Below are positions 44,123 to 53,034 of a stretch of DNA of 64,000 bases, piece after piece. A program made the translations under genes and the position numbers. The DNA comes from Calditrichota bacterium (GTDB taxonomy: Bacteria; Calditrichota; Calditrichia; Calditrichales; Calditrichaceae): the NCBI GenBank assembly GCA_024278755.1, contig JAJRSO010000020.1:83174-147173 (forward strand), read 5' to 3'. Below the pieces are notes generated by a model that worked only from the letters and a program-made list of their open reading frames with translations, was not told the DNA's origin and did no database searches. Numbering within the stretch: the first letter of the stretch is position 1; every line of letters begins with the position of its first letter.

Positions 44123-45481
44123 ATGGAATCAATTAATCCGGCAACCGGGCAGACGATTGCAGCATATTCTGTGCACAGCCCGGCACAGGTGCGGCAATTG
44201 GTAGAATCGACGCACCAGACCTATTTAAAATGGAGAGAAATCTCTTTTGCCGAACGCAAAGAAAAAATGCAAAAGGCTGCGCAGGTATTGCGTGACAACA
44301 AAGAAGGATATGCCCGTTTAATGACCTTGGAAATGGGAAAAATTATTAAAGAATCACGGGCTGAGGTTGAAAAATGCGCCTGGGTGTGCGATTATTATGC
44401 CGAAAATGCGGAAGCCTTTTTAAAGGATGAAATTGTGCATACAGACGCCAGCAGAAGTTTTGTATCTTTCAGCCCTATTGGCGTTGTTCTGGCGGTAATG
44501 CCCTGGAATTTTCCCTTTTGGCAGGTTTTCCGTTTTGCGGCTCCGGCGCTAATGGCGGGGAATACCGCGCTGTTAAAGCACGCCTCCAATGTACCCGGCT
44601 GCGCGCGGGCCATCGAAGATGTTTTTACAAAGGCAGGTTTCCCGAAACATTCGTTTAGCGCCTTAATGATTGGCTCCGGCGCGGTGGAAGAAGTGATTCG
44701 TCATCCGGCTGTGAAGGCGGTTACCCTTACAGGTAGTGAACTGGCGGGAAAGAGAGTCGCTTCGATTGCCGGAGATGAAATCAAGAAAACCGTTCTGGAA
44801 CTGGGTGGTTCCGATCCCTTTATCGTTTTGGAAGATGCCGATATCCCGGGATGTGTGCTTACTTCGTCGGTGGCGCGTATGCTCAATACGGGGCAGAGTT
44901 GCATTGCGGCTAAACGGTTTATCGTGGTCGAATCGCGTGTAAAGGAGTTTGAAGAGCAGCAAACAGCCATAATGAAGGGGATGAAAATGGGCGATCCTTT
45001 ACTGGAAGAGACCCAGGTTGGCCCCATGGCCCGGCCGGATTTGGTGGAGGAGCTGGATGAACAGGTGCAGCAATCCGTTAAAATGGGGGCGCGTCTGTTA
45101 ACAGGCGGAATACGTCCGACGGGGGCGGGTTCTTTTTATCCGCCGACGGTTTTAACGGATGTTAAACCGGGAATGCCGGTGTTTGAGCAGGAAACCTTTG
45201 GACCGGTGTCGGCGATTATTCCTGTAAAAAATTTGGAGGAGGCGATTGCATTTGCCAACCGTTCGGAGTTTGGCCTGGGCGGTAGTATCTGGACTAAGGA
45301 TATAAAAAAGGGAGAAGCAGCCGCCAGACGTATTGAATCGGGCGCTGTTTTCGTGAACGGAATGACCAAATCCGATCCGCGTCTGCCCTTTGGCGGCGTT
45401 AAAAAATCGGGATATGGACGCGAATTATCCCATTACGGGATTAAGGAATTTGTAAACATCAAATCCATCTGGATTGCATAA
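44123..45481 (+). CDS. NAD(P)-dependent succinate-semialdehyde-type dehydrogenase
   Basis: A 452-residue aldehyde dehydrogenase, close to the length of the short Sad/GabD group. Motifs: MPWNFPFWQVFR near 125-136, the catalytic Glu in VLELGGSDPF near 218-227 and the catalytic Cys in NTGQSCIAAKR near 254-264. The opening MESINPATGQTIAAY is typical of succinate-semialdehyde dehydrogenases; other small aldehydes are possible. It acts in the cytoplasm. The next gene starts one base after its stop codon, so the two are coupled. Confidence 0.87.
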   Translation: MESINPATGQTIAAYSVHSPAQVRQLVESTHQTYLKWREISFAERKEKMQKAAQVLRDNKEGYARLMTLEMGKIIKESRAEVEKCAWVCDYYAENAEAFLKDEIVHTDASRSFVSFSPIGVVLAVMPWNFPFWQVFRFAAPALMAGNTALLKHASNVPGCARAIEDVFTKAGFPKHSFSALMIGSGAVEEVIRHPAVKAVTLTGSELAGKRVASIAGDEIKKTVLELGGSDPFIVLEDADIPGCVLTSSVARMLNTGQSCIAAKRFIVVESRVKEFEEQQTAIMKGMKMGDPLLEETQVGPMARPDLVEELDEQVQQSVKMGARLLTGGIRPTGAGSFYPPTVLTDVKPGMPVFEQETFGPVSAIIPVKNLEEAIAFANRSEFGLGGSIWTKDIKKGEAAARRIESGAVFVNGMTKSDPRLPFGGVKKSGYGRELSHYGIKEFVNIKSIWIA

Positions 45482-45482
45482 A

Positions 45483-46549
45483 ATGAATAAAAAAACGGGG
45501 CTTTCTGAAAACAGACACCTGTTAAACATAACGCTGGGTATTTTGCTTTTGTTTATGGGGGTTTGGGTTCTGATCATTGGCAGAACCATCATTTTACCGC
45601 TGTTGCTGGCAGTTTTTCTCTCCTTTATATTAGATCCTGTAGTGTGCGCTCTAACCCGAATCAAAATTCCCCTGGGGATTGCCGTCTTTTTAACGCTTAT
45701 TTTTGCCATCATTATTCTCTATCTATTCGGCTTGGTTATTTATGCCAATGTGCAATCTTTTGTGGAACAATTTCCTATTTACCAAGAAAGGCTACTAACA
45801 TCGGTTCATTTAATCACACAAAAACTGGAACTATGGCTGGGCGGTCCGCTTAAAATTAAAATCTGGAATGAAATCGACTGGATAGACACTTTTCAACGCT
45901 ATTCCATTGCCCAGGGCGTACTTAGCAGTTTGGGCACTTTTCTTACATTTTTAGCTAAAATGCTTATTGTAATTGTTTTTATTGCCTATCTGCTTACGGG
46001 TAAACGCAATGTAAATAAAAAGATACGCAATGCTTTTAATCAGAAACAGGCAGAGCGCATTATCCGAATTATCGAAAATGTAACCGGTCAGGTGCAGACC
46101 TACCTTGGAGCGAAAACCATATCCAGTTTTATTACCGCTGCCGTTAGTATCATCATCTTCTATCTCTTTGGGCTTGATTTTGCTATTTTTGGGGCTTTAT
46201 TATTTTCCTTTTTAACTATATTCCCACGATTGGCGCTATTGTTGCTTCACTTCTTCCGGTATTGTTCAGTCTGTTGCAGATTGGTTCACTAAGTACGGCC
46301 GTGTGGCTGAGCGGCAGTTTGGCGCTGCTTCATTTTGCCACCGGAAATATCCTGGAACCAAAAATTATGGGCAGGTCATTGAATTTAAGTCCCATGATTG
46401 TTATTTTATCTTTAATATTTTGGGGATATATCTGGGGAATTACCGGAATGATTCTGGCCGTTCCCATTATGGCTACGATTACTATTGTTTTTGAAAATTT
46501 TGATTCATTACGTTTTTTAAGTGTCTTTTTTAGAGGTAACCCCCAATAG
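45483..46549 (+). pseudogene. AI-2E family permease, apparent frameshift near 46209
   Basis: Two overlapping reading frames together make one AI-2E/PerM-type transporter. The first runs from ATG 45483 and stays typical up to FGLDFAIFGALLFSFL. The other frame then supplies NYIPTIGAIVASLLPVLFS..., GNILEPKIMGRSLNLSP and WGITGMILAVPIMAT, which are hallmark family motifs, up to the stop at 46549. The break is at a run of five T (46209-46213); a sixth T would restore one frame of about 355 residues. Without it, the first frame ends wrongly at 46292. It may be a sequencing error or a real mutation. The family exports small molecules or acts as an antiporter. Confidence 0.88.
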
Positions 46550-46653
46550 TTTTTTCGATACCATTTATTTGTTGTTTTAGGGATGCACGGTTGCATTCCC
46601 AACTGTCGCCGGTTAAGGCTTTCTAAAAAACTGCCGAATATTTTGTATAAACA

Positions 46654-49600
46654 ATGTTTGGATTCGTAATGTCCGCTTCCTTAGATAAACAAACAAGTGC
46701 GCGATTTGAAGCGCTTCATGCTTTTTATCGCAACATGGCAGATAAAAATTCCGATCTGCTATGGGCAAAGGATTTGCAAAAACGTTATATTTTTGTAAAC
46801 AAAGCAGTCTGTAAGATTCTCCTGTCTGCAAAGAGTACACAGGAACCCATCGGTAAAACCGAAGAGTGGTTTGCCCGCCGGGAAAAAGCAACCCATCCCG
46901 AAAATCCAAACTGGCACACGATTGATGAACAGAGCGCCCATTCCGACACTATCATTTTACGAAACAAGGAAGAAAGGGTCTTCGAAGAATCCGGTATGGT
47001 AAAAGGCGTCTATCTTGTTTTGGAAGTTCATAAGGCGCCGCTGTTAAACGAACAGGGGGAGATGGTGGGAATTGCCGGAACTGCGCGGGTGATTACCCGG
47101 GAAAAGCAGGAAAAGCAGGAGTTAGAGCGATCCGAGCAAAACTACCGCAATATTTTTGATGCGACCATTGATGGAATATTCATTCATGATAAAGATACCG
47201 GCAAGATTCTTGATGTGAACCGTGCGGTAAGCGACCTCTACGGTTATTCTTATGAAGAATTGTTACATATCGACGTGGAAACCCTGAGTTCGGGAAAGTA
47301 CCCTTATACGGGCAAAGAGGCCGCGCAATGGATGCGACGGATTAATAAAGGGGGACCACAATCTTTCGACTGGCATGCACGGAAGAAAAACGGAAAACTG
47401 TTTTGGGTACGTGTTCAATTGAAATTTGCTGTTTTAGGCGGAGTTGAACGTGTTTTAGCGGTGGTGCATGATATTGACGCCCAGAAAAGAGCCGAAGCCG
47501 TTTTGGTAGATCAAAAAAAATTGTATCAGGAATTATTCGAGGCATCCCCGAGTGGAATTATAATCGAGGATGCCGATGGTACCATTCTTGATATTAATGA
47601 AACCGGTTTAAAAAATTACAGATATTCCAAAGAAGAATTAATTGGCCGAAATATAACCATTTTTACGACCGAAAACACATACTCCATTGTTAAAGAAAAT
47701 TTAAAGCAGATATTTTCGGGCAAACGGTTAAAGCAGATACTGGAAAGCAGGCGAAAAGACGGAAAAATAATTTACGTGGAATTGAATGAGAGCCGTATTA
47801 AACTGCCAAACGGTAAATTTGGTGTTTTAAGTATTGCCAACGACATAACGGCGCGGAAAGTGGCGGAAGATGCTCTAAAAGAAAGTGAAGCCCGTTTTAA
47901 AAGTATGTTCACACAAAACAAGGCGGTGATGTTACTAATCGATCCGGATAACAGACAGCAAATATTAGATGCCAACAAAGCCGCGGAAACGTTTTATGGC
48001 TATTCGAGAAAAAGCCTTCTTAAAATGAATATGGGTGATATCAATCTTCTTTCCGATGAAGAACGCACTCTACTTATGAAAAAGGCCATGAAACATCCTA
48101 CAAATTTTTTTCAGTTTAAACACCGTCTTAAAAACAAACAAATTAAAAATGTCGAAGTTTATGCTTCCCCTATAATGCAGAGCGGCAAACCCTTAATGTT
48201 CACCATTATTCATGATGTAACCGAGCGGGTTTTGGCCGAGGCGGAACGAAACCGACTGGCAATACTGGTTGAACAAGCGGTCGAATCCATCCTTATCACA
48301 GATGTAAAAGGCAGCATTGAGTATGTAAACTCTGCTTTTAAAGAGATTACCGGTTGGGAGAAAGAAGAAGTAATTGGTAAAAATCCAAATATTTTAAAAA
48401 GCGGTAAGCATGACGAATCGTTTTATAGAGACCTTTGGAATACTATTCTCGAAGGGAAAAAGTGGCAAAATATAATTATCAATAAAAGAAAAGACGGGCA
48501 AATCTATTATGAAAAAGCAGTTATCTTTCCCATAAAAAACGCACAGGATGAAATTATTAATTTTGTCGGTATTTTAAGAGATATTACCGAAGAGAAAAAC
48601 TTAGAACAACAGGTGGCGCAACTTCAGAAAATGGAAGCAATCGGTACGCTGTCCGGAGGGATCGCCCATGATTTTAATAATATCCTCACGGTTATAAACG
48701 GCCATGCCGAAATAGCGCTAATGCGGATAGAAAAGGAAAGTAAAGCCCATCGCGATTTGGTATCCATTTTAAGCGCCGGTAAAAAAGCCGCAAAACTCAC
48801 CACACAACTGCTGGCGTTCAGTCGTAAACAAGTACACGATCTACAGGTGATAAATCTTAATGAACTGATAGAAAATTTGGAAAGAATGATTCGGCGGCTG
48901 ATTAGCGAGAATATCAAATTAGTATTCCGGCTTACGGATAAATCAGTAAAGATTAAGGCGGATTCGGGGCAGATTGAACAGATTATAATAAATTTGATAG
49001 TGAATGCCAGGGATGCGATTAATTCCAAAAAGAAACCATTAAAAAAACGTACGATAATTTTAACAACCGATATTTGGGATATCGATGAAGCGTTTGTGCG
49101 CCGACACCCCGAAGCGTGTCCGGGCAGATATGCCTTGATTTCCGTCGAAGACAGTGGACTTGGGATGGAAGAAAAAATTAAAAATCGTGTTTTTGAACCG
49201 TTCTTTACAACCAAAGCGGTGGATAAAGGAACGGGATTAGGCCTTTCCACCGTTTATGGCATTGTTAAACAAAATAGTGGCTGTATCCTTGTAGAAAGTG
49301 AACCGGGAAAAGGTTCGCGTTTTAATATCTTTTGGCCTCTGGCCGGAAGAGCGGAAAAGACAGTACCGTCGGTGGAAGTGGAAAATGTACCAAACAATTC
49401 AACCGGAAATGAGACGGTTCTGCTTGTAGAAGATGATGACCAGGTACGAACGTTCGCTTTTGAGGCGCTAAAAGAAATGAACTATAATGTGATTTGCGCT
49501 TCCAACGGGGTGGAGGGGTTACAGAAAATAGCTTCTGAAAATCAAAGAATCGATTTATTGATTACGGACATTATTATGCCGGGGATGGATGGAAAAGAAC

Positions 49601-49779
49601 TGGTAGAAAAAATGAGTAATCGAATTGATCTAAAAAGGGTTTTGTTTGTTTCCGGATATCCTTTTGATACGCTCGTAAAAGAAGGCAGTCTTGAGGAAGG
49701 AATTAATTTTTTACAAAAACCTTATTCTGTTCGTACGTTAAATGCAAAAATCCGATCTATTTTGGATAAATTGGAATGA
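46654..49779 (+). CDS. Hybrid histidine kinase with five PAS domains
   Basis: A 1041-residue cytoplasmic protein; ATG 46669 (MSASLDKQ) is an alternative start. About five PAS units run from residue 20 to 650. The first (NMADKNSDLLWAKDLQKRYIFVN) lacks the usual preceding linker. A HisKA domain (GGIAHDFNNILTV), an ATPase domain (DSGLGMEEK, GTGLGLSTVYGIV) and a C-terminal receiver (LLVEDDDQ, LLITDIIMPGMDG) follow. Its kinase and receiver halves closely resemble those of the ten-PAS kinase at 26693, so the two share an origin. The predicted stop codon overlaps the left end of a repeat at 49777. Signal unknown. Confidence 0.92.
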   Translation: MFGFVMSASLDKQTSARFEALHAFYRNMADKNSDLLWAKDLQKRYIFVNKAVCKILLSAKSTQEPIGKTEEWFARREKATHPENPNWHTIDEQSAHSDTIILRNKEERVFEESGMVKGVYLVLEVHKAPLLNEQGEMVGIAGTARVITREKQEKQELERSEQNYRNIFDATIDGIFIHDKDTGKILDVNRAVSDLYGYSYEELLHIDVETLSSGKYPYTGKEAAQWMRRINKGGPQSFDWHARKKNGKLFWVRVQLKFAVLGGVERVLAVVHDIDAQKRAEAVLVDQKKLYQELFEASPSGIIIEDADGTILDINETGLKNYRYSKEELIGRNITIFTTENTYSIVKENLKQIFSGKRLKQILESRRKDGKIIYVELNESRIKLPNGKFGVLSIANDITARKVAEDALKESEARFKSMFTQNKAVMLLIDPDNRQQILDANKAAETFYGYSRKSLLKMNMGDINLLSDEERTLLMKKAMKHPTNFFQFKHRLKNKQIKNVEVYASPIMQSGKPLMFTIIHDVTERVLAEAERNRLAILVEQAVESILITDVKGSIEYVNSAFKEITGWEKEEVIGKNPNILKSGKHDESFYRDLWNTILEGKKWQNIIINKRKDGQIYYEKAVIFPIKNAQDEIINFVGILRDITEEKNLEQQVAQLQKMEAIGTLSGGIAHDFNNILTVINGHAEIALMRIEKESKAHRDLVSILSAGKKAAKLTTQLLAFSRKQVHDLQVINLNELIENLERMIRRLISENIKLVFRLTDKSVKIKADSGQIEQIIINLIVNARDAINSKKKPLKKRTIILTTDIWDIDEAFVRRHPEACPGRYALISVEDSGLGMEEKIKNRVFEPFFTTKAVDKGTGLGLSTVYGIVKQNSGCILVESEPGKGSRFNIFWPLAGRAEKTVPSVEVENVPNNSTGNETVLLVEDDDQVRTFAFEALKEMNYNVICASNGVEGLQKIASENQRIDLLITDIIMPGMDGKELVEKMSNRIDLKRVLFVSGYPFDTLVKEGSLEEGINFLQKPYSVRTLNAKIRSILDKLE

Positions 49780-49899
49780 CATGAGTTCACTATAAAAACC
49801 ACGAATTTACACGAATCTATTCAATGTAATTTCAATAAAAACAATCCGTGTCTTTCTGTGGAAATCAGTGGCTATGCCTTTTTAGACTGGACTCATGAC
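49777..49899. repeat. Dispersed repeat family B, copy 1, with terminal inverted repeats
   Basis: The left end TGACATGAGTTCACTATAAA and the reverse complement of the right end, TGTCATGAGTCCAGTCTAAA, match at most positions. The inner part has ACCACGAATTTACACGAATC and CCGTGTCTTTCTGTGG. It is too short to code for a transposase. The first three bases are the stop codon of the hybrid kinase gene. Confidence 0.7.
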
Positions 49900-49923
49900 A
49901 TTTTAAGTTTAATCCGAAAAAAT

Positions 49924-50140
49924 TAGTGTCCGGTTAAAAAATAACAAGTGTTTGGAGATTCTGTAATTTCAGGAAATTAAGGGAAATACGAATTAACAGG
50001 ACTCGATTCGGAACCCACCCCCATCCCCCTCCCTTGAAGCGTCAAGGGAGGGGACGAGTTCCGTGAAATCGGGGCTCGGGGGAGAGTTTTTAAAATAATC
50101 TCTTTAACAGAGCAAATTTTCTAAATTAAACCGGACACTA
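49924..50140. mobile_element. Miniature inverted-repeat element (MITE-like)
   Basis: 217 bases bounded by TAGTGTCCGGTTAAAA at the left and the reverse complement TAGTGTCCGGTTTAATT at the right. Flanking TA at each end may be a target duplication, as in IS630/mariner-type insertion; this is inference. A perfect 12-base hairpin lies inside (CCCCTCCCTTGA / TCAAGGGAGGGG, 50026-50053). No coding capacity. Confidence 0.75.
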
Positions 50141-50480
50141 TTGATCCGAAATAAATACTCTGCCTGCGCTATGTTTCGTGCTATAAACAGAGGAACCTGC
50201 AGGGGGTAGCAAAAATACAGAAACAGATCGAACAGCGTTATGCATTACGCCGCTTAAAAATACATCTTAAAGCATGTGAAAAAAAGAAAAAGAGTCGTAT
50301 TAGTTGCATGCATTGTCATCTAAGAATAATCAGACAAGCCTGAGTAGTAAGTATAAAGCCGGTTTTTTCCTGAAAAAAAGTTTACTAGCGTTCTTACCTT
50401 TAAAATTTCTTTTCTATCGACCCGGTTTTTCCTTAAATTCCAACCTTTATTTTAAACCAATTCAGACAGGAGTACTGTTT
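50141..50480. other. Space upstream of the formiminotransferase gene
   Basis: No gene is seen. CCTGAGTAGTAAGTATAAAG near 50340 resembles CCCGAGTAGTAAATATAAAG near 7266, but the match could be chance. The ribosome site CAGGAG lies just before ATG 50481. Confidence 0.3.
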
Positions 50481-52313
50481 ATGGAACAAGCGTTAGTAGA
50501 ATGTGTCCCCAATTTTTCTGAAGGCCGAGATAAAACTATTATTAAACAGATTACCGATGCCATCGAAGCAGTGGACGGTGTGCGCTTGCTGGATGTGGAT
50601 CCGGGTGAGGAAATGAACCGGACGGTAGTGACTTTTATTGGCAATCCCGAAGCGGTAAAAGAAGCTGCTTTCAGGAGTATAAAAAAGGCTTCGGAATTGA
50701 TAGATATGTCTAAGCACCAGGGCTCTCACCCGCGGATGGGCGCCACCGATGTATGCCCCTTTGTTCCGGTCAGCGGAATCAGTACGGAGGAATGCATCGC
50801 ACTTTCTATCGAAACGGCTGAACGTGTTGGAACAGAATTAGGGATTCCGGTTTATCTGTATGAAAAATCGGCGCAAAAACCGGAACGTGAGAACCTGGCC
50901 ATTGTACGACAAGGTGAATATGAAGCGCTTCCGGAAAAACTTAAAAAACCCGAATGGAAACCCGATTTCGGGCCGGCGGAGTTCAATGCCCAAAGCGGGG
51001 CAACGGTCATTGGCGTTCGTGAATTTTTAATTGCCTACAACATTAACCTAAATACCCGTGAATCAAAATATGCCATGGACATTGCCTTTGAACTACGTGA
51101 AAAAGGACGTTCCGCACGCAAGGGCAATACCAAACCATTTTATTTTAAAGGCGGAAAAATTTTAAAATACAAGGAAGGCAATTATCCCTGCGGCACTTGT
51201 TTCTTCGAAGGGAAGACGATAGAGGAAACCATTGCTCACTGCCGCACCGAGCATGACTATGATTTGGACGCTTTACTCAGGCTAAACAATATTTCTCCCG
51301 AAAAACCGGAAGGGAAATCCGTAAAAAAACCGGGTCTGTTTAAATTCTGCAAGGCCATCGGCTGGATGGTGCCGGAGTTTGACCGGGGGCAGCTTTCCAT
51401 TAATCTAACCAATTACAAAGTTACCTCTATGCACCATGTGCTGGAAGCGACCCGCCAAATGGCAACGGAACGCGGACTCGTGGTTACCGGTAGCGAAGTA
51501 GTGGGCATGGTGCCGTATCCTGCGCTGTTGGAGATAGGGAAGTTTTATCTGAAACGTCAGGGACGTTCGGCAGGCATTCCGATCCGGGATATTTTAGAGA
51601 CGGCGGTACAATCGCTTGGTATTCGTGACGTGGCGGATTTTGTAATCGAAGAGCGGGTTTTGGGCCTGCCTTCCAATATCGAAAGACCGCTGGTTGAGAT
51701 GACGGTAACGGATTTTGTGGATGAAGTTTCCCGTGAATCGGCAGCGCCCGGCGGAGGCTCTATTGCCGCGTTAGCCGGAGGCCTCGGGGCGGCGCTCTCT
51801 TCGATGGTGGCAAATCTAACGGCGAACCGGCGGGGAAGCGAGGATGTAGATTCTATTTTAAACGAGGCTGCGGAAAAAGCCCAGGAGTTAAAGTTTCAAC
51901 TGGTTAATGGCGTGGATGCCGATACGAACGCTTTTAACGCCTATATGGACGCCCGGCGTCTTCCGGCTGCTACGGATGAACAAAAAAGAACGCGCCATCA
52001 GGCTGAGCAGGACGGGTTAAAACGGGCGGTTCAGGTACCGTTGCAAACGGCCGAAGCAAGTTTAAAGGCTATCGAAATCGCGCAGACGGTGCTACGGCAT
52101 GGTAATCCCAATTCCATTACGGATGTGGGGGTTGGCGCTCAAATGGCCTATGTGGGCGTTAAGGGCGGCGTTTACAACGTGCTTATTAACCTGAAGGATA
52201 TTACGGATGATGCATTTGTTAAGCAGATGAAACAAACCTGCGCCTCATTGGAAAAACAGGCGGTGGAAAAACTAAACGCTGTTCTGCAGCAGGTAGAAAC
52301 AAAAATAAAGTGA
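50481..52313 (+). CDS. ftcD: Bifunctional glutamate formimidoyltransferase / formimidoyl-THF cyclodeaminase
   Basis: A 610-residue fusion enzyme. ATG 50481 is chosen for its CAGGAG site and because the known family opening (ALVECVPNFSEGRD) starts there; an in-frame upstream stretch to 50304 is non-homologous. Residues about 1-300 are the formiminotransferase part (KHQGSHPRMGATDVCPFVPV; GATVIGVREFLIAYN). The C-terminal 200 residues are the cyclodeaminase (SAAPGGGSIAALAGGLGAALSSMV; GNPNSITDVGVGAQMAY). It transfers the formimino group of formiminoglutamate to tetrahydrofolate and deaminates it, the last step of one histidine breakdown route. No hut genes are in the window. The next gene starts 10 bases later. 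Confidence 0.93.
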   Translation: MEQALVECVPNFSEGRDKTIIKQITDAIEAVDGVRLLDVDPGEEMNRTVVTFIGNPEAVKEAAFRSIKKASELIDMSKHQGSHPRMGATDVCPFVPVSGISTEECIALSIETAERVGTELGIPVYLYEKSAQKPERENLAIVRQGEYEALPEKLKKPEWKPDFGPAEFNAQSGATVIGVREFLIAYNINLNTRESKYAMDIAFELREKGRSARKGNTKPFYFKGGKILKYKEGNYPCGTCFFEGKTIEETIAHCRTEHDYDLDALLRLNNISPEKPEGKSVKKPGLFKFCKAIGWMVPEFDRGQLSINLTNYKVTSMHHVLEATRQMATERGLVVTGSEVVGMVPYPALLEIGKFYLKRQGRSAGIPIRDILETAVQSLGIRDVADFVIEERVLGLPSNIERPLVEMTVTDFVDEVSRESAAPGGGSIAALAGGLGAALSSMVANLTANRRGSEDVDSILNEAAEKAQELKFQLVNGVDADTNAFNAYMDARRLPAATDEQKRTRHQAEQDGLKRAVQVPLQTAEASLKAIEIAQTVLRHGNPNSITDVGVGAQMAYVGVKGGVYNVLINLKDITDDAFVKQMKQTCASLEKQAVEKLNAVLQQVETKIK

Positions 52314-52323
52314 AGGAAAATCG

Positions 52324-52911
52324 TTGGATATAAATTCGTTTATACAAAAAAAAGACAAACAGCGTTCTGAACAAAATTATATCAGTTTTACAAAGAGTGA
52401 ATTACGTACTTTGTCAGTAGAACAGACGGCGCATTTGATTGACTATTTTCATGGTTATACCATGATGCGCCTGCCCGAATCTGAAACGGTATTTTTTGAA
52501 TGGCTTAAACGGAATGATGCGGCGGTATGGGACGACCTTTGGGGTACGGAAGAAGATTTGTATCTGGCCAGCGTGGATTTGCTTGGTAATTTTACCGGCG
52601 AATCAGGCGGCTTTCCTATCTGCGATCTGCTTGAGATTCCGAATTACTGGTTTTCAAAGGAACACATTAAACCAAAGGGAATGGAGGCCTTGCAGGAAAT
52701 ACGCACTCGGGTCGAAGCAGGGCAGGATTTAAGCGTGGAGCAACAGTTTTTATTGCGAATTAGCGTACAAAATACCGATATTTGGCATTTTTGTTTTATA
52801 TTTGACGTAAAGGTGGCCGATATGAAGAAGGCCATCGAAGAGATGGTATATAAAGGATGGATTGTGCATTTACCGGATCGGGAAGATTTAGTTAAATATA
52901 TTGAATTTTGA
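52324..52911 (+). CDS. Hypothetical protein, coupled to ftcD
   Basis: A 195-residue soluble protein I do not recognise. TTG 52324 is the start, with GAAGGAAA just before it. The sequence is acidic and mostly helical (KSELRTLSVEQTAHLIDYFHGYTMMRLPESE; WLKRNDAAVWDDLWG) with no signal peptide, no membrane segment and no clear catalytic motif. The 10-base gap to ftcD makes cotranscription likely, but a role in histidine or folate metabolism is only inference. Confidence 0.65.
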   Translation: MDINSFIQKKDKQRSEQNYISFTKSELRTLSVEQTAHLIDYFHGYTMMRLPESETVFFEWLKRNDAAVWDDLWGTEEDLYLASVDLLGNFTGESGGFPICDLLEIPNYWFSKEHIKPKGMEALQEIRTRVEAGQDLSVEQQFLLRISVQNTDIWHFCFIFDVKVADMKKAIEEMVYKGWIVHLPDREDLVKYIEF

Positions 52912-53034
52912 AAGGCCTATAAACGACTCATTCAATTTCTGCCAATTAAAGTAACCATTAAATTAACAGCGCCGGCTCATTTCCAAAAACAGCGGAAACG
53001 AAATTGACAGCGCCGTTCTGAACCAAAGAAAAAT

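Noticed and set aside
50304..50480. N-terminal extension of the formiminotransferase
   Set aside because: The family start MEQALVECVPNFSEG follows a ribosome site at 50481, and the upstream codons look like leader sequence.
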